Both the position numbers and the translations under genes were made by a program. Below, piece by piece: positions 49,401 to 59,970 of a DNA stretch of 64,000 nt. The stretch is from Variovorax paradoxus (GTDB lineage: Bacteria > Pseudomonadota > Gammaproteobacteria > Burkholderiales > Burkholderiaceae_C). Where the stretch lies: positions 5,072,501-5,136,500 of the forward strand of contig NZ_JAUSXL010000002.1 of the NCBI RefSeq assembly GCF_030815975.1, given 5' to 3'. A model generated the notes under the pieces. That model saw nothing but the letters and a program-made list of their open reading frames with translations, did not search any database and had not been told where the DNA came from. Position 1 is the stretch's first letter. Every line of letters starts with the position of its first letter.

Positions 49401-51458
49401 TCAAGCCGAGAGCGAATTCCTGAGCTCGCCGATCGCCGCCTCGAAGTCCGCTTCGCTCTCCAGCCGCCGCATCGGCGGCAGCGCTGCCAGCAGCCGCCGG
49501 CCATAGCCCATGGCGACCAGGCGGGTGTCGCAAATGGCAAGCACGCCGCTGTCGGTCTCGCGGCGAATCAGCCGCCCCGCTCCCTGCTTCAGCGCCACGG
49601 CCGCCTCGGGCAGCGAATAGTCGCTGAACGAACTGCGCCCCTGGGCTTCGAGGCGCTGCGAGCGCGCCTCGACCAGCGGATCGTTGGGCGGAGGGAATGG
49701 CAACTTGTCGATCACCACCAGCTGCAACGCGTCCCCGGGTGCATCGAAGCCCTCCCAGAACGATGCGGATGCCACCAGCACGCAGCCGGCGCGCCCGGCA
49801 TCCGCGCCTTCGCGAAAGCGGTCCATGAGCACGCGCTTGGGCAGTTCGCCCTGCACCAGCACCTCGGGCCGCACATCCGCCTCGAGCCGTTCGAACTGCT
49901 GCTTCATCTCGTCGCCGATCGCACGCAACGCGCGCAGCGTGGTCGTCAGCACCAGGGTTCGGCCGCCGAGTTCGGCAGCGCCCCGCGCAGCCAGCTGCGC
50001 CACCCGCGTGCTGTGGGCGGCGTCGTTGGGCTTCGGAAAGGCACGCGGCACATAGAGCCCGGCCTGCGCGGCGTAGTCGAAGGGGCTCTGCACCCGGAGC
50101 ACCTCCGCGTCGCCGAGTCCGCATGGTTCGGTGAACCAGCGCAGCGTGGGTTCGTCGCCCAGCGTGGCGGAGGTGAAAACCCAGGCGCGTCCGTTGTCTT
50201 CCGGCGCCGCGCGGCCCTCTTCCTCGTCGCCCTCTTCGCGCGCCGCACCGCTGCCGATCTTGAGCACGCGCGTGCGCATGGCCTCGGCAATGTCGAGCGG
50301 CGATTCGACCAGGCGCAATTGCGTGCCCACGTCGACCCAGCGCACCGAATCGGTTTCGCAGGGCAGCGCGAAGCGTGCCGCGCGCTTGGCGAGCTGCTGC
50401 GCCCGTTCGTACAGGCGCACGAAATCGGGCGATATCTCGCTCACGGTGTCGAGCCCTTCGGCGGCCATTTCGAAGGCCTGCTGCAGGGCCTCGAGCGCGT
50501 CCTGCCAGACCTGCGCGTCGAGGCCTTCCGGCGATGGCCCCACCCAGCGCAGCTTGGTGCCGGGCCACTGCTTGCCGACCGCAAGGCGCAACTCGCGCGC
50601 GGCGCGTTCGACGGCTGCCACCAGTTGCTGCCAGTCGACCAATCCGCGCGCATGCTGCAGGCCCGCACCCAGCAGGTCGCGCGCGAAGTCGAGGGCCTGT
50701 CCGCTGCCGAGCTGCGCGCCCAGGAACTGCACGCCGGTTTCATTGAGCTGGTGGGCCTCGTCGAACACGACCACGCTCACGGTAGGCAGCAATTCCGCCA
50801 TGCCGGTCTCGCGCACCGCAAGGTCGGCGAAGAACAGGTGATGGTTGATGACCACCACGTCGGCCGCCAGCGCTTCGCGCCGCGCCAGGTTGACGTGGCA
50901 GGGCTTGAACTGCGGGCACTGCGCGCCCAGGCAGTTCTCGCGCGTGGAGGTGATGAGGGGAATGAGCGGCGAGCGCTCGTCCAGCCCGGGCAGCTCGGCC
51001 AGGTCGCCGGTTCGCGTGGCCTTGGACCATTGCTCGATCTTGGCGAGCGTTCGCAGGCTGCCGCGCTCGGGCAGCGACGCATCGTGGCGCGCCAAGTCGA
51101 GTCGGTGCAGGCACAGGTAGCTCGCGCGGCCCTTGAGCAATGCCGTTCGCACCGGCAGTTCGAGCGCCTCGACCAGGCGCGGCAGGTCGCGACCGAACAA
51201 TTGGTCCTGCAGGGTCTTGGTGGCGGTCGACAGCAGCACGCGCTCGCCGCTCAGCAGCGCCGGCACGAGGTACGAGAAAGTCTTGCCCACGCCGGTGCCG
51301 GCCTCGACCACCAGCACGCCGCCGTCCTCGATGGTGCGGGCGACGGCCAGCGCCATCTCGGTCTGCCCCGAACGCTCGCGGAACTGTTCGGCTGCACGCG
51401 ACAGGACGCCGCCCTGCGCGAAGGCGTCGCGCACCTTGTCCTCGAGTGTTTCGCTCAC
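49401..51458 (-). CDS. DinG/YoaA-type ATP-dependent DNA helicase
   Basis: A 685-residue XPD-like superfamily 2 helicase. Walker A is EAGTGVGKT. The iron-sulfur cluster cysteines lie in GRASYLCLHR and ENCLGAQCPQFKPCHV. The Walker B/DEAH box is VVFDEAHQ, with helicase motifs VFTSATLGDEPT and QGAGRLIR downstream. It unwinds DNA 5' to 3' in repair. The start GTG 51458 overlaps the TGA of the DUF465 gene (GTGA). An ATG much further upstream lacks family similarity. Confidence 0.94.
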   Translation of the reverse strand: MSETLEDKVRDAFAQGGVLSRAAEQFRERSGQTEMALAVARTIEDGGVLVVEAGTGVGKTFSYLVPALLSGERVLLSTATKTLQDQLFGRDLPRLVEALELPVRTALLKGRASYLCLHRLDLARHDASLPERGSLRTLAKIEQWSKATRTGDLAELPGLDERSPLIPLITSTRENCLGAQCPQFKPCHVNLARREALAADVVVINHHLFFADLAVRETGMAELLPTVSVVVFDEAHQLNETGVQFLGAQLGSGQALDFARDLLGAGLQHARGLVDWQQLVAAVERAARELRLAVGKQWPGTKLRWVGPSPEGLDAQVWQDALEALQQAFEMAAEGLDTVSEISPDFVRLYERAQQLAKRAARFALPCETDSVRWVDVGTQLRLVESPLDIAEAMRTRVLKIGSGAAREEGDEEEGRAAPEDNGRAWVFTSATLGDEPTLRWFTEPCGLGDAEVLRVQSPFDYAAQAGLYVPRAFPKPNDAAHSTRVAQLAARGAAELGGRTLVLTTTLRALRAIGDEMKQQFERLEADVRPEVLVQGELPKRVLMDRFREGADAGRAGCVLVASASFWEGFDAPGDALQLVVIDKLPFPPPNDPLVEARSQRLEAQGRSSFSDYSLPEAAVALKQGAGRLIRRETDSGVLAICDTRLVAMGYGRRLLAALPPMRRLESEADFEAAIGELRNSLSA

Positions 51459-51658
51459 GCGGGTTCTCTCGGATCGAGCACGTTCTCGAGCCGCGCGATC
51501 TGGTCGCGCAGCGCAAGGCGGCGCTTCTTCAGGCGCCGCAGCAGCAGCTCGTCCTGCGGCAAGGCGTCGGCCAGGCGGTCGATGGTGGCGTCGAGGTCGG
51601 CGTGTTCGATGCGCAGCTCGATCAATTGGCGGGAAAGGGAGTGAAGATTGGAGTCCAA
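51455..51658 (-). CDS. DUF465 family protein (YdcH-like)
   Basis: A 67-residue helical protein: DSNLHSLSRQLIELRIEHADLDA at the start and LLRRLKKRRLALRDQIARLE, the DUF465 pattern. The start is TTG at 51658, chosen because the family begins (M)DSNLHSLS; the ribosome binding site is weak. The function is unknown. Its stop overlaps the helicase start, so the two are translationally coupled. Confidence 0.82.
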   Translation of the reverse strand: MDSNLHSLSRQLIELRIEHADLDATIDRLADALPQDELLLRRLKKRRLALRDQIARLENVLDPREPA

Positions 51659-51766
51659 CGTTGGCGCTGCGAACGTATTCCGCCCGCAGCTCGTGTTCAC
51701 TCGATAATACGTCCTGGTACGAATCCACGAGAAGACAGAAAGCGCGCCATTGGCGCATTTGCGCTC

Positions 51767-52534
51767 ATGACACAAGGCTTTCGGCTTGCCGCCGCCACCG
51801 GTCTCCACAAGGGAGACCGCCCCTATCAGCAGGACCAGGTTCTGATGATGAGCCATCCGCGCGTGCCCGGCTGCATGCTCGGCATCATTGCCGACGGCAT
51901 GGGCGGGCGCAGCGGCGGGCGCAAGGCCTCCGACCAGGTGCTGATGACGGCGCGCCAGCTGTTCACGCGCTACCACCCCGACCGCGACAGTTCGCCGGCC
52001 GTGCTGCGGCAGTTGCTGGAAGACGCGCACACGGTCATCAAGCTCACGGCCCTGTCGAGCGAGCAGGAGCCGCACAGCACGCTGGCGGCCTTTCTGATGA
52101 ACCCCAGGGGCGACTGTGCGTGGATCCACGCGGGCGACTCCCGCATCTACCACTTCCAGGATGGCGAGCTCGTCACGCGCACACGCGACCATTCGTACGT
52201 CCAGGTGCTCGTCGACCGCGGCGAAATCACCGAGGCCGAGGCCAACGTCCACCCCAAGGGCAATATCCTCCTCGGATGCCTGGGCATGACCACGACGCCC
52301 CCGCCCATCGAGCCGCACTACATCCCCGCGATGCAGCCAGGCGACCTGCTGATGGCCTGCAGCGACGGGCTCTGGCACTACTTCAGCCCCGAGGAGCTGG
52401 CCAGCGTCCTGTACGCGGAGCCGCCGCGCGAAGCGGTGGAAATCCTGGTGGGAGAAGCGCGCCGCCGCGCGCGCGGCACGGGCGACAACATCTCGATTGC
52501 CGTGCTGAAGCTCGAGGAGCTTCCCCAAGACTGA
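51767..52534 (+). CDS. PP2C-family (PPM) serine/threonine phosphatase
   Basis: A 255-residue metal-dependent phosphatase with the PPM motifs in order: KGDRPYQQDQVL (first metal Asp), GIIADGMGG, AWIHAGDSRIYHF, MACSDGLWHYF and TGDNISIAVLKLEEL. Such enzymes dephosphorylate Ser/Thr and often oppose a Hanks-type kinase. No kinase or FHA gene is nearby. A small inverted repeat (GCGCC-ATT-GGCGC, 51744-51756) lies 10 bases before the ATG. Confidence 0.92.
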   Translation: MTQGFRLAAATGLHKGDRPYQQDQVLMMSHPRVPGCMLGIIADGMGGRSGGRKASDQVLMTARQLFTRYHPDRDSSPAVLRQLLEDAHTVIKLTALSSEQEPHSTLAAFLMNPRGDCAWIHAGDSRIYHFQDGELVTRTRDHSYVQVLVDRGEITEAEANVHPKGNILLGCLGMTTTPPPIEPHYIPAMQPGDLLMACSDGLWHYFSPEELASVLYAEPPREAVEILVGEARRRARGTGDNISIAVLKLEELPQD

Positions 52535-52564
52535 GCGCCGCCGATCGGCTTCCGGCGGCAAGGC

Positions 52565-53236
52565 TCAGCGGCTGGGCGCCGAAGCCGGTGAGGCCGGCGG
52601 CGCGGGCAAGGGTGCGCCGCGCGGCTTGGTGCGCTCGGCGTTCTGCCGTTCGCGGCTGGCCCGGTGCTCGGCCGCCTTTTGCTGCTTGCTTTCGAAGCGT
52701 TCTGCCGCCGCGGGCGCCTCGGCGCGCCGCTGGGCGGCCTTGGCCTGCTCGTCGGCGTGGGCCTTCTGCTTGGCCTCCAACTCGCGCTGGCGCTCCTGCG
52801 CCTCGGCCGCCGTGGCCGCGCGGCTCTGCGCATGATCTGCCGCGCGCTGCTCGCGGTCCTGCTGCGCCTTGCGAGCCTCGTCCTGCTTCTCGGGCGTGTC
52901 CTGCGGGCGCCGCGTGGCGGCCTTCTGGTCGAGCTTCTCGAGTTCGGCCGCACCGCGGCGCTGGCGCTCGATGTCGTTGATGGCCGATTCCTGGCGCTTG
53001 ATGTGATCGGTTTCGGCGCGCCGGCGCTGGCGGCTGTCGCGCAGGCAGTCTTCCACGGCGAACTTCTGATAGCAGGCGGCGCGCTCCTTGTCGAAGCGCG
53101 CCTCGATGGCAGCGCGCTCGGCGGCCAGCCTGCTGCGCTCCGCTTCGAAATTTGCATTGCCTGCGGCCGCGTTGGACTGCGCCCACAGCGGCAGGCTGCC
53201 CAAGGTCATCAGCACGGCGAGAACGATATTTTTCAT
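52565..53236 (-). CDS. Periplasmic coiled-coil protein, unknown
   Basis: A 223-residue secreted protein with a clear signal peptide (NIVLAVLMTLGSLPLWAQS). The mature part is almost wholly charged and helical, with long Glu/Arg/Lys/Ala/Gln stretches that look like a coiled coil, and a Pro/Ala-rich end. Two cysteines eight residues apart (CYQKFAVEDC) near the start may form a disulfide. Its ATG overlaps the zapE stop (ATGA). I do not recognise a family; spectrin-like or DUF-type stalk proteins are possible. Confidence 0.8.
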   Translation of the reverse strand: MKNIVLAVLMTLGSLPLWAQSNAAAGNANFEAERSRLAAERAAIEARFDKERAACYQKFAVEDCLRDSRQRRRAETDHIKRQESAINDIERQRRGAAELEKLDQKAATRRPQDTPEKQDEARKAQQDREQRAADHAQSRAATAAEAQERQRELEAKQKAHADEQAKAAQRRAEAPAAAERFESKQQKAAEHRASRERQNAERTKPRGAPLPAPPASPASAPSR

Positions 53237-54333
53237 GTCAGTCGAGTGTCCACGATGCGGCGTTCCAGGGAGAGGAACTCGCTCGATTGCATTTCGGTGA
53301 GCCTGGAAACCGTTCGCGGGAATTCATGCGCCAGCGGCCCCTCGGTGTACAACGCCTCCGGCGGTACCTCGGCCGACATGATGAGCTTGACGCGCCGGTC
53401 GTACAAGACGTCGACCAGCCAGGTGAAACGGCGTGCTTCAGACGCCATGCGCACCGGCATGTGCGGCACGTCGGACAGCAGCACCGTGTGGAACTGGCTC
53501 GCGATCTCGAGATAGTCGTTCTGCGAGCGCGGTCCGCCGCAGAGCGTCTTGAAGTCGAACCACACCACGCCGCCGGCCTTGCGCCTGGCGCGGATCTCGC
53601 GCTGCTCGATGTGCAGGACCGGGTTTTCGTCGGCCGTCTCGGCCAGTCTGTCGAAAGCCTTGCGCATCTCCTTTTCGGCCGACGCATCGTTGGGCGTCAG
53701 GTACATGCGCAGTTGCTCGAGCGTGCGGCGCCGGTAGTCGGTGCCGTTGTCCACGCTCAGCACCTCGAGCTTCTGGTTGAGCAGCGCGATCGCGGGCAGG
53801 ATGCGGTCGCGGTGCAGCCCGCCGGGGTACAGATCGTCGGGCTTGAAATTGGAGGTGGTGACAAAGCCGACGCCGTTCTCGAACAGCGCCACCAGCAGGC
53901 GGTGAAGAATCATCGCGTCGGTGATGTCCGCCACGTGGAACTCGTCGAAGCAGATCAGCTTGTAGCGCCTGGAGATGCGCAGCCCCAGTTCGTCGAGCGG
54001 GTTGACCGTGCCCTGCAGCTCGCGCAGTTCGCGGTGCACTTCGCGCATGAACTCGTGGAAGTGCAGCCGCGTCTTGCGCCGCAGCGGCACCGCGTTGAAG
54101 AACAGGTCCATCAGGAAGCTCTTGCCCCGCCCGACGCCACCGTACATGTAGACGCCGCGCGGCAGCTCGGGCCGGTTGATGAACTTCTTCAGCGCGTTGG
54201 AGCGCTGGGCCTTGTAGTCGCCCCACTCGCGCGCGCAGCGATCCAGCGCTTCCACGGCGCGCAGCTGCGCGGGATCGCTCTGGAACCCGCGCACGGCGAG
54301 TTCCGCCTCATAGGCCTGTTTGACGCTGGTCAA
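53233..54333 (-). CDS. zapE: Cell division protein ZapE (AFG1-like ATPase)
   Basis: A 366-residue P-loop ATPase with Walker A GGVGRGKS, Walker [12 protein letters not shown] and the segment [23 protein letters not shown]. ZapE promotes Z-ring constriction in E. coli. The start is TTG at 54333, four bases after the lpd stop; no ATG lies near. The gene is translationally coupled to the downstream coiled-coil gene. Confidence 0.93.
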   Translation of the reverse strand: MTSVKQAYEAELAVRGFQSDPAQLRAVEALDRCAREWGDYKAQRSNALKKFINRPELPRGVYMYGGVGRGKSFLMDLFFNAVPLRRKTRLHFHEFMREVHRELRELQGTVNPLDELGLRISRRYKLICFDEFHVADITDAMILHRLLVALFENGVGFVTTSNFKPDDLYPGGLHRDRILPAIALLNQKLEVLSVDNGTDYRRRTLEQLRMYLTPNDASAEKEMRKAFDRLAETADENPVLHIEQREIRARRKAGGVVWFDFKTLCGGPRSQNDYLEIASQFHTVLLSDVPHMPVRMASEARRFTWLVDVLYDRRVKLIMSAEVPPEALYTEGPLAHEFPRTVSRLTEMQSSEFLSLERRIVDTRLT

Positions 54334-54337
54334 AGGA

Positions 54338-55768
54338 TCAGAAGTTCAGCGTGCGCTTGTCCACGGCAAGTGCCGCTTCCTTCGTGGCTTCCGACAGCGA
54401 CGGATGCGCATGGCAGATGCGCGCGATGTCTTCGGCGCTGGCCTTGAACTCCATCGCCACCACGGCTTCGGAGATCAGCTCGCTGGCCTGCGGGCCCACG
54501 ATGTGCACGCCCAGGATCTCGTCGGTGGCAGCGTCGGCCAGGAACTTGACCATGCCGGTCGTGTCGCCCAGCGCGCGCGCGCGGCCGTTCGCGAGGAACG
54601 GGAAGGTGCCGGCCTTGTAGGCGCGGCCCGCGGCCTTGAGCTGCTGTTCGGTCTGGCCGACCCACGCGATCTCGGGGTTGGTGTAGATCACCCACGGCAC
54701 GGTGTTGAAGTTGACGTGGCCGTGCTGGCCCGCAATGCGCTCCGCCACGGCAACGCCCTCTTCCTCGGCCTTGTGCGCGAGCATCGGGCCGCGCACCACG
54801 TCACCGATGGCCCACACGTTGGGCAGGCTGGTCTTGCAGTCGTCGTCCACGGCGATGGCGCCGCGCTCGTCGAGCTTCAGGCCCACGGCTTCGGCATTCA
54901 GGCCGATGGTGTTGGGCACGCGGCCGATCGAGACGATCAGCTTGTCGACTTCGAGCGTCTGGGCCTCGCCCTTGGCGTTGGTCCAGGCCACGCTCACGCC
55001 CTTCTTGGACGACTTGATCTCGCCGACCTTGACGCCGAGTTCGATCTTGAGCTTCTGCTTGTCGAAGGCCTTCTTGGCTTCCTTGGCGATCTGCTCGTCG
55101 ACCGCGCCGAGGAAGGTCGGCAGCGCTTCGAGCACCGTGACTTCCGCGCCGAGGCGGCGCCACACCGAGCCCATTTCAAGGCCGATGACGCCCGAGCCGA
55201 TCAGGCCCAGCTTCTTGGGCACCGCACCGATGCGCAGCGCGCCGTCGTTCGAGAGGATGTTCTCCTCGTCAAACGGCGCACCCGGCAGCGCGCGGGCGTT
55301 GGAGCCCGTGGCCAGGATGATGTGCTTGCCGCTGATCGACTCTTCGGCGGCGCCCGCCACCTTGATCTCGTAGCCGGCTTCGCCCGCCTTCACGAACGAG
55401 CCGCGGCCATGGAAGAAGGTGATCTTGTTCTTCTTGAACAGGTACAGGATGCCGTCGTTGTTCTGCTTCACGACCTGGTCCTTGCGGGCCAGCATCTTGT
55501 CGAGGTCGAGGCCGAGGCCTTCGACCTTGATGCCGTGGTCGGCAAAGTGGTGGCCGGCCTGGTCGAAGTGCTCCGACGATTGCAGCAGCGCCTTCGACGG
55601 AATGCAGCCGACGTTGGTGCAGGTGCCGCCCGGTGCCGGGCCGCCCTTGCCGTTCTTCCACTCGTCGATACAGGCGACGTTGAAGCCGAGTTGTGCTGCG
55701 CGGATCGCGGCGATGTAGCCGCCGGGGCCGCCGCCGATGACGACGACGTCGAATTGCTTGTTTGCCAT
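54338..55768 (-). CDS. lpdA: Dihydrolipoyl dehydrogenase
   Basis: A 476-residue flavoprotein with FAD motif [12 protein letters not shown], the redox disulfide [13 protein letters not shown], the NAD-binding [17 protein letters not shown], and the C-terminal catalytic HAHPSLSEA. It is E3 of the 2-oxoglutarate dehydrogenase complex, reoxidising the lipoyl group of OdhB. It follows odhB by 14 bases. Confidence 0.96.
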   Translation of the reverse strand: MANKQFDVVVIGGGPGGYIAAIRAAQLGFNVACIDEWKNGKGGPAPGGTCTNVGCIPSKALLQSSEHFDQAGHHFADHGIKVEGLGLDLDKMLARKDQVVKQNNDGILYLFKKNKITFFHGRGSFVKAGEAGYEIKVAGAAEESISGKHIILATGSNARALPGAPFDEENILSNDGALRIGAVPKKLGLIGSGVIGLEMGSVWRRLGAEVTVLEALPTFLGAVDEQIAKEAKKAFDKQKLKIELGVKVGEIKSSKKGVSVAWTNAKGEAQTLEVDKLIVSIGRVPNTIGLNAEAVGLKLDERGAIAVDDDCKTSLPNVWAIGDVVRGPMLAHKAEEEGVAVAERIAGQHGHVNFNTVPWVIYTNPEIAWVGQTEQQLKAAGRAYKAGTFPFLANGRARALGDTTGMVKFLADAATDEILGVHIVGPQASELISEAVVAMEFKASAEDIARICHAHPSLSEATKEAALAVDKRTLNF

Positions 55769-55782
55769 CTGATGCTTCCCCC

Positions 55783-57039
55783 TCAGATGTCGAACAGCAG
55801 GCGCGACGGATCTTCCAGCGCTTCCTTCATGGCGACCAGGCCCAGCACGGCTTCGCGGCCGTCGATGATGCGGTGGTCGTAGCTCATGGCAAGGTAGTTC
55901 ATCGGGCGGATCACGATCTGGCCGTTCTCGACCACGGCGCGGTCCTTGGTGGCGTGCACGCCGAGGATGGCCGACTGGGGCGGGTTGATGATCGGGGTCG
56001 AGAGCATCGAACCGAAGGTGCCGCCGTTCGAGATGGAGAAGGTGCCGCCGGTCATCTCTTCGATGCCGAGCTTGCCGTCCTGCGCCTTCTTGCCGTATTC
56101 GGCGATCTTCTTCTCGATGTCGGCAAAGCTCATCTGGTCGGCGTTGCGCAGGATCGGCACCACCAGGCCGCGCGGCGAGCCGACGGCAATGCCGATGTCG
56201 AAGTAGCCGTGGTACAGGATGTCGTTGCCGTCGACCGAGGCGTTGATCACCGGGTATTTCTTGAGCGCATGCACCGCGGCTTTCACGAAGAAGCTCATGA
56301 AGCCGAGCTTCACGCCGTGTTCCTTGGTGAAGTTGTCCTGGAAGCGCTTGCGCAGTTCCATGACGGGCGCCATGTTCACTTCATTGAAGGTGGTGAGGAT
56401 GGCATTGGTCGACTGCGACTGGATCAGGCGCTCGGCGATGCGGGCGCGCAGGCGGCTCATCGGCACACGCTGCTCGGGGCGTTCGCCCAGGTCGGGTGCG
56501 CTGGTGGGCGCGGCGACCTGCGCCAGCGCGGGCTTGGCAGCGGGTGCGGCGATGGTGGCCGCGGGCTTGGCGCCCGAAGCCACGGCGCCGAGCACGTCGC
56601 CCTTGGTGACGCGGCCGTCCTTGCCGGTGCCGGCGACGTCGCTGGTCTTCAGGTTGTTGTCGGCCAGCAGCTTGGCGGCAGCGGGCATGGCGACGTCCGA
56701 CTTCGAACCGCCGGTGGCGGCGGCAGCCGCTGCGGGCGCAGCTGCCGCGGCCGGGGCGGCGGCGGGTGCTGCGGCAGGCGCTGCAGCACTTGCCTTGCCT
56801 TCGGTGTCGATCTTCGCGATCAGCTGGTCGGCCACCACGGTGGCGCCATCGGGCTGCACGATTTCAGCCAGCACGCCAGCCGAGGGTGCGGGCACTTCCA
56901 GCACGACCTTGTCGGTCTCGATCTCGATCAGGATTTCATCGACGGCGACGGCTTCGCCGGCCTTCTTCTTCCAGGTGAGCATGGTGGCTTCGGCCACGGA
57001 TTCGGAAAGCTGGGGGACTTTGACTTCTACGATAGACAT
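55783..57039 (-). CDS. odhB: 2-oxoglutarate dehydrogenase E2, dihydrolipoyl succinyltransferase
   Basis: A 418-residue protein with one lipoyl domain (lipoyl Lys in [10 protein letters not shown]), an Ala/Pro-rich flexible linker (residues about 80-115), a peripheral subunit-binding domain ([18 protein letters not shown]) and a catalytic domain ending with [13 protein letters not shown]. It transfers succinyl groups to CoA in the TCA cycle. It lies 54 bases after odhA. Confidence 0.96.
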   Translation of the reverse strand: MSIVEVKVPQLSESVAEATMLTWKKKAGEAVAVDEILIEIETDKVVLEVPAPSAGVLAEIVQPDGATVVADQLIAKIDTEGKASAAAPAAAPAAAPAAAAAPAAAAAATGGSKSDVAMPAAAKLLADNNLKTSDVAGTGKDGRVTKGDVLGAVASGAKPAATIAAPAAKPALAQVAAPTSAPDLGERPEQRVPMSRLRARIAERLIQSQSTNAILTTFNEVNMAPVMELRKRFQDNFTKEHGVKLGFMSFFVKAAVHALKKYPVINASVDGNDILYHGYFDIGIAVGSPRGLVVPILRNADQMSFADIEKKIAEYGKKAQDGKLGIEEMTGGTFSISNGGTFGSMLSTPIINPPQSAILGVHATKDRAVVENGQIVIRPMNYLAMSYDHRIIDGREAVLGLVAMKEALEDPSRLLFDI

Positions 57040-57093
57040 TTGGAGTGGGCTCCGTTTTGTTCTTCAGGTGTTCGTGTGAAAAGAGGCTTGTAA

Positions 57094-59970
57094 TTACTTG
57101 GTCAGCACGAAGCCCTTGAGCTTGCCAAATGCGCCATCGACCAGCGCCTTCTGCTGTTCCTGGTGCAGGTGCGAGTAGCCGACTGCAGGCGATGCCGAAG
57201 CGGCACGGCCGGAGTAGCCGAGCTTCTGGCCTTCCTGCATGTTCTCGTGGATGTAGTGCTGCACGAAGAACCAGGCCCCCTGGTTCTGCGGCTCGTCCTG
57301 GCACCAGACCACGTCGGCGAGGTTCGGGTACTTCTTGATCTCGGCGGCGAAGGCCTTGTGCGGGAACGGATAGAGCTGCTCGACGCGGATGATTGCCACG
57401 TCGTCGTTGCCCTGTTCTTCGCGCTTCTTGGCCAGGTCGTAGTAGACCTTGCCCGAACAGGCGACCAGGCGCTTGACCTTCTCGGCCTTCAGGCCCTTGC
57501 TGTCCGGAATGACCGTCTGGAAGCCACCCTTGGTGAACTCGGACAGCGGCGAGGTCGCGTCCTTGTTACGCAGCAGCGACTTCGGCGTCATGATGATCAG
57601 CGGCTTGCGCAGGTTGCGCACCATCTGGCGGCGCAGCACGTGGAAGATCTGGCTGGCCGTGGTGGGCTGCACCACTTGCATGTTGGTGTCGGCGCTCAGC
57701 TGCATGAAACGCTCCAGGCGCGCCGAGCTGTGCTCGGGGCCCTGGCCTTCGTAGCCGTGCGGCAGCATCATGGTCAGGCCGTTGACGCGGCCCCACTTCA
57801 CTTCGCCCGAGGCGATGAACTGGTCGATCACCACCTGGGCGCCGTTCACGAAGTCGCCGAACTGGGCTTCCCAGATCACGAGGGTGTTGGGGTCGTTCGA
57901 GGCGTAGCCGTATTCGAATGCGAGCACGGCTTCTTCCGACAGGATCGAGTCGATCACCACGAACGGTGCCTGGTTCTCGGCCACGTTCTGCAGCGGCGTG
58001 TAGGTGCCTTCGTCGAACTTCTCGCGGTTCTGGTCGTGCAGCACGGCATGGCGGTGCGTGAACGTGCCGCGGCCCGAGTCTTCGCCCGACAGGCGCACCG
58101 GGTAGCCGCTGGCCACCAGCGAGGCGTAGGCCATGTGCTCGCCCATGCCCCAGTCGACGTTCACGTCGCCGCGGCCCATGGCGGCGCGGTCGTCCAGCAC
58201 CTTCTTCACGAGCGGGTGCACCGTGAAGCCGGCCGGCACCGTGGTGATCTTCTCGGCCAGGCGCTTCCACTCGCTGGATGGAATGGCGGTGTCGCCGGCA
58301 TCGGTCCATTTCTTGTTGAGGTACGGATTCCAGTCGACGGCGTACTTGCTCTTGAAGTTCGTGAGCACCGGGTCGACCGTGTTGCGGCCTTCGTCGAAGG
58401 CGGCGCGCTGCGCCTTGACCATGTCGTCGCCGAGCGTGGCGCCCAGGCCCTGCGTCGCCAGCTTGTCGGCGTACAGCTTGCGCGTGCCGGGGTGCTGGGC
58501 GATCTTCTTGTACATGAGCGGCTGCGTGAGCGAGGGGGTGTCCTGCTCGTTGTGGCCGAGCTTTCGGAAGCAGATGATGTCGACCACCACGTCCTTCTGG
58601 AACTCCATGCGGAACTCGAGGGCGAGCTGGGTGGCGAGCACCACGGCCTCGGGATCGTCGCCGTTCACGTGCAGCACCGGCGCCTCGATCATCTTGACGA
58701 TGTCGGTGCAGTACAGCGTCGAGCGGCTGTCGCGCGGGTCGCTGGTGGTGAAGCCGATCTGGTTGTTGATGACGATGTGCACCGTGCCGCCCGTGAAGTA
58801 GCCACGGGTCTCGGCCAGCGCCAGCGTTTCCATCACGACGCCCTGGCCCGCGAAGGCGGCGTCGCCGTGCACGAGCACGGGCAGCACCTGCTTGCCCTGC
58901 GGGTCGGCGCGGCGGTCCATGCGGGCGCGCACCGAGCCTTCGACCACGGGGTTGACGATTTCAAGGTGCGAGGGATTGAACGCAAGGCTCAGGTGCACCG
59001 GGCCGCCGGGCGTGGTCACGTCCGAGCTGAAGCCCTGGTGGTACTTGACGTCGCCGCTCGGCAGGTCTTCGGGCGCGGTGTGGTCGAACTCGGCGAACAG
59101 GTCGGCCGGCATCTTGCCGAGCGAGTTGACCAGCACGTTGAGGCGGCCGCGGTGGGCCATGCCGATCACGATTTCCTGCACGCCCTTGATGCCGGCCTGG
59201 TTGATCAGCTCGTCCATCGAGACGATGAAGCTTTCGCCGCCTTCGAGCGAGAAGCGCTTCTGGCCCACGTACTTGGTATGCAGGAAGCGCTCGAGCCCTT
59301 CGGCTGCGGTCAGGCGGTTCAGCACATGCTTCTTCTGGTCCGCATTGAGCTGCGGATTGGTGCGGGCGCTTTCGAGCTTCTGCTGCCACCAGCGCTTGTG
59401 GTTCTGGTCGGTGGTGTACATGTACTCGGCGCCGATGGTGCCGCAGTACGTTTCGCGCAAGGCATTGAGCAGGTCGCGCAGCGACATGGCCTCCTTGCCG
59501 AAGAAGGTGTTGCTGGTGTTGAACACCGTCTCGAGGTCCGCATCGGCGAAGCCGTAGAACGAGGGCTCGAGTTCCGGGATGGCCGGACGCTCGGCGCGCT
59601 TGAGGGGGTCGAGGTCGGCCCAGCGGGCGCCGACGTTGCGGTAGGCGGCGATCAACTGCTGGACGGCGGTGCGCTTGCGGCCGAGCTCGGAATCCGCGCC
59701 GCTGGCCTGCACGACCTTGGTGGTGCCCTGCTTCGCGCGTTCGGCAAAAGCGTTGATCACCGGCTGGTGCGGAACGTCCCGGGTGTTGGAGCCGTCGACC
59801 GCGGGCACGTTCTGCAGGGCGTCGAAATACGAGCGCCAGTTGTCGGGCACGCTGCCGGGATTGGTGAGGTAGTTTTCGTACATCTCCTCGACATAGGGCG
59901 CATTGCCGCCGAAGAGGTACGTGTTGCCCTGATACGCGGCATACGCCGTGGGCTTGGAGGAATCGCTCAT
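57094..59970 (-). CDS. odhA: 2-oxoglutarate dehydrogenase E1
   Basis: A 958-residue thiamine diphosphate enzyme. The N-terminal segment YLFGGNAPYVEEMYENYLTNP, IGMAHRGRLNVLVN, the ThDP/Mg motif NGDDPEAV and GLTMMLPHGYEGQGPEHSSAR are characteristic. It decarboxylates 2-oxoglutarate. The order odhA-odhB-lpd-zapE on the minus strand is usual in this group. The 180 bases upstream hold its promoter and a small hairpin (GCTTCC/GGAAGC, 59986-60002) just before the likely ribosome binding site. Confidence 0.97.
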   Translation of the reverse strand: MSDSSKPTAYAAYQGNTYLFGGNAPYVEEMYENYLTNPGSVPDNWRSYFDALQNVPAVDGSNTRDVPHQPVINAFAERAKQGTTKVVQASGADSELGRKRTAVQQLIAAYRNVGARWADLDPLKRAERPAIPELEPSFYGFADADLETVFNTSNTFFGKEAMSLRDLLNALRETYCGTIGAEYMYTTDQNHKRWWQQKLESARTNPQLNADQKKHVLNRLTAAEGLERFLHTKYVGQKRFSLEGGESFIVSMDELINQAGIKGVQEIVIGMAHRGRLNVLVNSLGKMPADLFAEFDHTAPEDLPSGDVKYHQGFSSDVTTPGGPVHLSLAFNPSHLEIVNPVVEGSVRARMDRRADPQGKQVLPVLVHGDAAFAGQGVVMETLALAETRGYFTGGTVHIVINNQIGFTTSDPRDSRSTLYCTDIVKMIEAPVLHVNGDDPEAVVLATQLALEFRMEFQKDVVVDIICFRKLGHNEQDTPSLTQPLMYKKIAQHPGTRKLYADKLATQGLGATLGDDMVKAQRAAFDEGRNTVDPVLTNFKSKYAVDWNPYLNKKWTDAGDTAIPSSEWKRLAEKITTVPAGFTVHPLVKKVLDDRAAMGRGDVNVDWGMGEHMAYASLVASGYPVRLSGEDSGRGTFTHRHAVLHDQNREKFDEGTYTPLQNVAENQAPFVVIDSILSEEAVLAFEYGYASNDPNTLVIWEAQFGDFVNGAQVVIDQFIASGEVKWGRVNGLTMMLPHGYEGQGPEHSSARLERFMQLSADTNMQVVQPTTASQIFHVLRRQMVRNLRKPLIIMTPKSLLRNKDATSPLSEFTKGGFQTVIPDSKGLKAEKVKRLVACSGKVYYDLAKKREEQGNDDVAIIRVEQLYPFPHKAFAAEIKKYPNLADVVWCQDEPQNQGAWFFVQHYIHENMQEGQKLGYSGRAASASPAVGYSHLHQEQQKALVDGAFGKLKGFVLTK

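Noticed and set aside
51744..51756. GCGCC-ATT-GGCGC repeat before the PP2C gene as an operator
   Set aside because: Five-base GC-only arms are expected by chance at this GC content; no regulator is adjacent.
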